NCBI GenBank assembly: GCA_027257055.1
Contig: JAPVLO010000054.1
Location: 3,720,001 to 3,784,000, forward strand
Length of the DNA stretch: 64,000 nucleotides
Direction: 5' to 3'
DNA from: Cephalopachus bancanus
Lineage: Eukaryota > Chordata > Mammalia > Primates > Tarsiidae
The notes beneath the pieces were generated by a model, which saw only the letters and a program-made list of their open reading frames with translations, did no database searches and was not told where the DNA came from. Both the position numbers and the translations under genes were made by a program. Every line of letters starts with the position of its first letter. Within the stretch, counting starts at the first letter, position 1. Positions 59,876-64,000 of the stretch are shown here, in pieces.

Positions 59876-60239
59876 CCTGGAGGAGGACCCAAGATAGGGC
59901 CCATGTTTTTCAAGAAGCATTTTCTGATCACTCTGCCCACCTACATCTCTGAGTTGTCTAAACCGTTCTAGTTCTGGTCCTGAATCAAGTTTTGTTTTTT
60001 GTTTTTTTTAAAATAAGGAATCGTCCTATTCCACCTGGAGTCCAAGCTTCTTCTTTTTTTCCCCACTATCTCTCTTCATAGCTCCTTATATAATAGACCT
60101 TTGATGAGTGTTTGTGGATTGCTAAGAACACCACTCATGTAAAATGAGGCATATCTATAAACTGTAAGGCAGGGAATGGGGGAAGGCGGTCCTCCCTAAC
60201 TGGTTTTGCTTTTTCTGGGCACCAGAATTTTGGCTGTAA

Positions 60240-61205
60240 CAGCCAGGTAGTATTTATTTAATTGGGTACTTAGTCATGTATTTACTAAGTGCCTTCTATT
60301 TGCCAGGCACTTTTTTAATGACATTGTCATGAATAAAACAAAGTCCTTCTTTTCACTGTGCTTCCATTCTAGGTAGAGGAAGACAAGCAAAAAATAAATT
60401 TAAGTATAACTTGTTAGGTTATAAATGTTAAGGAGGAGGATAAAGTGAGATAATAGCCAGAAAAGTTGTTTTATGTGGAATAATCAGAGAGATCCGCTCT
60501 AATAATGGTATAGTTCAATAGACACTTGACATGGACACATGATATAGATATTTCAGTAAACATCTGAAGGAAGGGGGAAAAAGTTATGTCATGCTTCCAC
60601 CTGGGGAAAAAGCATTCTAGGAAAAAGGAGTGACAAGCACAAAGATCCCCAGACAAGATTAAGTCTGATATATTGAAAGAAGAGAAGATGGTCAGGGTGA
60701 CTTGAGCAGAGAGCACAAAAGGAATAGAACATGTGGTCAAGATATGCCAGGTTGAGGAGCAGGCAATGGAGGTCAGGAAGTGCCTCAGAGAATAAGGTGA
60801 GGCTAGTTTTTGCTCGCAAGGTGATGGGAAATCATTATAAAGATTTTTTGAGCAGAACAGTGAGATCATCCAGCTTTTAGAAAACTTATTCTATTATCTC
60901 TCACCTGGATTCTATGTAGAACACACACTGCAAAGAAGCAAGTTTGGAAGCAGAGAGCATAATCTGGGAGCATTTGCAATATCCAAACAAGAGACATAGA
61001 CTAGAGGATTAGAAGCGAAGATGATGAGAGGTGGTCACAATATGGATGCATTTTGAAGGATTTCTTGTTGGGTTTAGGATGTGAAAGAGAAGTTCGAGTC
61101 AAGAATGATTCCAAAGTTTTTTTAACTCAGAAACTGGCAAAGTGAAGATTATATTTTGGGACATGGGGGAAAGTATGAAAGAAGTAAGTTTGGGTAAAGA
61201 GAATT
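60240..61205 (-). mobile_element. L2 LINE, long fragment
   Basis: Nearly 1 kb of antisense L2: 'TTACTAAGTGCCTTCTATTTGCCAGGCAC', 'CACCTGGGGAAAAAGCATTCTAGG', 'GGTGATGGGAAATCATTATAAAG' and 'GAGTCAAGAATGATTCCAAAG'. An open frame of 132 codons inside it has no coding meaning that I can see. Confidence 0.8.
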
Positions 61206-61304
61206 GCGCCCTGGGCACCTCTGGAATGTAACCTTGGAGGGGTTCTTTAACTCAAGACCTCATGAAAATGACTTACTGAGACTGGTTGAGAATAGTCTAA
61301 TAAT

Positions 61305-61545
61305 ACAGGAAGTTCCTAACATATCAACAATTTCCATTCTGAGTGCGTTTGTAAATCCATTTTGTTTTAAGTACAACAAAGTTAGCCTAGGTACTCAACT
61401 AACACAATCAGCTATATAGTATTGTGTGTATTTAACAGGCTATACTAATACCTAGTCAGAGAGAAATAATACATAAAAATGCAGGTGTGTATTGTTAAAG
61501 TTCATAACTTGAAGATTCATATGACTTACTGTATCTATAAAGACA
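61305..61545 (+). mobile_element. Tigger/mariner-like DNA transposon, second copy
   Basis: Shares 'CAGCTATATAGTATTGTG' and 'AAATAATACATAAAAA' with the element at 20887-21212 and ends GACTTACTGTA, as that one does. The left end is worn. Confidence 0.6.
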
Positions 61546-61724
61546 ATAATAAAGGCATTTCCCAAAAGATGATACATTTTTAGGTGGTATAGCGTAGACC
61601 CTTTATTTTAATTTGTCTATATTGATTTTTGAAATGAATTAGAAATATAAAATACATAGGGTGAGACCAAAGCAATGTTTAATGGAGCCATTTAAAGGAA
61701 ATGTGAATAAAATAATAGTACAAG

Positions 61725-62021
61725 CGGGCTCAGTGGTTCAGCCTGTAATCCTGCGCCTTGGGAGGCTGAGGTGAGTGGATTGCCTGAGCCCGCGGGTTTG
61801 AGACCCGCCTGGGCAACTTGGTGAGACCGCATCTCTACAATAAATCAAAAAATTAGCGGGCGTGGTAGTGCGCGCCTGTAGTTCCAGCTGCTTGGAAGGC
61901 TGAGGCGGAAGGATCGCGGGAGCCCAGCGGGTTGAGGCTGCGGTGGCCGGAAGCGGCCACTGCATTCCAGTCTGGGCGACAGAGTAAGACTCCAACTCAA
62001 AATAATAATAATAACAATAAT
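61725..62021 (+). mobile_element. Alu SINE, young, CpG-rich, with target duplication
   Basis: The youngest-looking Alu here (CCCGCGGGTTTGAGACCCGCCTGGGC; GGTGCGGTGGCC-type right monomer), lacking a few 5' bases. Exact 14-bp duplication AATAATAGTACAAG at 61711-61724 and 62022-62035; (AAT)n tail. Confidence 0.97.
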
Positions 62022-62459
62022 AATAATAGTACAAGTGGAAAAAAATCATGTCAGTATAATGGATGAACATTGGGAAATGCTGATGTACGGATTAAGATCA
62101 GATTAATTTCAGTATCTTTGAAGGTCAGTCTCTGCCATGTGTTTTCTGATCCACTCCAAATTCTTCTTTTTCAGGGGGCTGATCTGTTTGTGACCCACAC
62201 CATCACATATTTCTCCCCATAAGGTCATCTCAGGAGTACTGTGTCCTATACCAAAAATCAAAAATAGCATTGGTAGGTTATTCTCACTCCACGTTGATAT
62301 AAAATGGCTCAATGTTTACTCTCATTGGAGTCCTTATGATTTGATGGATTTCTAGTGACGAATTTGCTTGCCTGCAATAAAATCTGCACAAGCCTTGTTG
62401 CTGCCTTGACCTCTCCCTCCCCAGACAGCTAAAGGCTGCAGGCAGCTCTGCCTTCAAAC

Positions 62460-62936
62460 TGTTGGGGGACACATGGATCCTAGATGTGGGGAAGGGGGGT
62501 GTCTTTCGCAGCCACAATCCGCTGGTAAGGACCAGGTTCTTGGCACATAATTGGAAGAAACAAACAGTAAAAGTAGAGAAAGATGTATTAGGCAGAAGAG
62601 GCAGTGCGCTCCAGAGAATCAGGAGCGGGCTCAAGCACGAGGGTGGCTTAGGGTCCCTACATTTACAGTCTGCAAGTTTTATGTCGCTCTTTCGCTGGGG
62701 TCCTTTAGCTATTCATTGGACAGGTCCAGTACACGTGGGAAGCTTCCTGCCGCAGAAGGCGGCAGCGCGCATGCGTGTATGCCTTCGTGGCGGGTCCTTT
62801 GGTTTGGGCCCGCCCACTTCTCACCGCGGAGGAATTCCGGACCACGTGGGTCTGCAAGTAGCATCTGTGCTACTCGTGATTCTCAGCCTTTCAGCTGACG
62901 GTGTCTGGCGAGAAGAATCCTTTCCCGCTTAGGATA
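62460..62936 (-). mobile_element. Solo LTR of an endogenous retrovirus, CpG-rich
   Basis: A 477-base block with about two dozen CpGs sits in CpG-poor flank, bordered by CAAAC at 62455-62459 and 62937-62941. On the minus strand it ends CCCCCAACA, a typical LTR end, and contains a TATA-like CATAAAA near 62680. The other end reads TATCC rather than TG. No primer-binding site, gag, pol or env sequence is attached, so it is a solo LTR. The size and base composition fit a class I type; the family is unknown to me. Confidence 0.7.
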
Positions 62937-62941
62937 CAAAC

Positions 62942-64000
62942 TGAAAGAAGTGATCCTATGACCCAGAGCTTGACACCTACTGCCCCCTAGTACACGTAAG
63001 CCCTTTATACTCAACCCCCCAAACAGCCCTATGCTGTAGCTACGATTCTAGTTGTTTTACAAATAAAATAACATCTAAGTTTCAGATCGCCAAGTGACAC
63101 AACTTATTCTCTGACCCCTTAATTTTCAGACCGGTTCAGTGGGGACAATAAGCACTTGGAAGGGTTACTTTGTTACAATTGTGCCTTTGTCCCTATTTCC
63201 CTGACCTTGCACCCAGGACAACCTGAGGGACATTCAGTGATCACTATTTTAGCAAATTATAGGACTTTTGCCTTGCTGAATGTAGCGTGCAAGGTTAGAG
63301 GTTTTGGAGAGAAGACCGGAAAGAGAAACCTGGCTGCAGGAGGAGGTCTGGAGGAGAGAGAGAGAGACACCAGGGGAGAGAAAGACTTTGAGCAGGAGTG
63401 AGGGAAGTCTAATTTCACATTTGTAAAGAATCAGCTTAAATCTTTGGTAGGATGCACCAATGAACCCATCTGCGCCTCTACTTTCATTTTATTCATTTCT
63501 GAGTTTTGGGATGTGTGAGATATGACCCCATTTACTCAAGGCCACCCTGATGTTGATAATGTTCTGCATCTTGATCTGGAGGCCAGTGACACAGGTATGC
63601 CCAGTTTGTGATAATTAATCTGTATGTACTTAATGTATGTATGCACATACATACATTTACTACTTCAGTAAAGTTTATAAATATATTTTTACTCTGTAAA
63701 AACAAGAAAGTATCTCTGACTCAAAATGGCTTAAATAATAAGGAAAGTTGCTAGCTCAAGAAACAAAAAATGACAACAAAAAGCAAAAAGCCCCAGAGTT
63801 GGCTATTTCAGCATTCACTGATATCACTAAGGATGCAGGTCCTTTTCATGTGTCAGCTCTTCTTCAGAGCTGTAGAAGTTCTAAGAATTATATCTAGATA
63901 TAACCTTGCCCAGAGGAAAGAGGGCATTTTCATTAATGGGTCTCTTTTTAAGAGCAAGAAAAATTTTCTTGAAGCAAGTCTGGTAACTTCTTATGAAATT
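62942..64000. other. Upstream flank, mostly unassigned
   Basis: A MIR-like antisense core lies at about 62980-63110 ('CTATGCTGTAGCTACGATT'). The rest is unique-looking; a short GA-rich run is at 63350-63365. Confidence 0.4.

Noticed and set aside
60471..60869. Open frame of 132 codons on the minus strand
   Set aside because: It lies wholly in an antisense-placed L2 remnant, and the frame gives no reverse transcriptase or other L2 motif.
62462..62932. Overlapping open frames of 115-156 codons
   Set aside because: They lie within the CpG-rich solo LTR, where lack of stops follows from GC content. No protein similarity that I can see.

Overview
This window is primate nuclear DNA, most likely from a strepsirrhine (lemur-type) primate. 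It is AT-rich and full of Alu, MIR, L1, L2 and MaLR LTR copies. It contains one split gene with textbook splice sites. The youngest Alu copies have full CpG content but a form that differs from human AluS/AluY: an 'ACAATAAATC' linker, 'CTACTTGGAAGGCTGAGG', 'GGTCGAGGCTGCGGTGGCC' and an 'ACTCCAACTC' 3' end. I read these as the lemur-lineage subfamilies. The short L1 3' ends also look lineage-specific. The species call is an inference; primate is close to certain.

The only gene I can support is the 5' half of ASAH2 (neutral ceramidase), on the minus strand. Eight coding exons lie at 33936-34062, 30285-30481, 28715-28864, 22295-22471, 20279-20406, 19055-19132, 3869-3989 and 1788-1913. Joined, they keep one reading frame and encode the first 368 residues: a cytoplasmic tail, one signal-anchor membrane helix, a Ser/Thr-rich mucin-like box, and the N-terminal part of the catalytic domain. 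That part includes the HTH zinc site and the G-D-V-S-P-N nucleophile motif. The rest of the protein (about 400 residues in the human enzyme) must lie before position 1. The mucin box is 12 residues shorter than in the human protein as I recall it, and every active-site residue is shifted by exactly 12, which supports the gene model. The first intron has a GC rather than a GT donor.

Layout: 1-1787 is the start of intron 8; 1914-3868 intron 7; 3990-19054 a 15-kb intron 6 packed with Alu, L1, L2 and MIR; 19133-33935 introns 5 to 1; and 34065-64000 is 5' flank, possibly with untranslated exons. The flank contains no gene I recognise. It holds nested old repeats, a homopurine tract (40533-40720), an AT-rich minisatellite with a perfect palindrome (46598-46830), a 115-bp tandem duplication (50153-50385) and a CpG-rich solo LTR with matching 5-bp target duplications (62460-62936).

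I found no bacterial, viral-gene or undescribed protein system. The most useful leads are the GC-AG intron, a well-formed 37-nt candidate poison exon in intron 3, possible upstream 5' exon signals, and several local duplications seeded by repeats.
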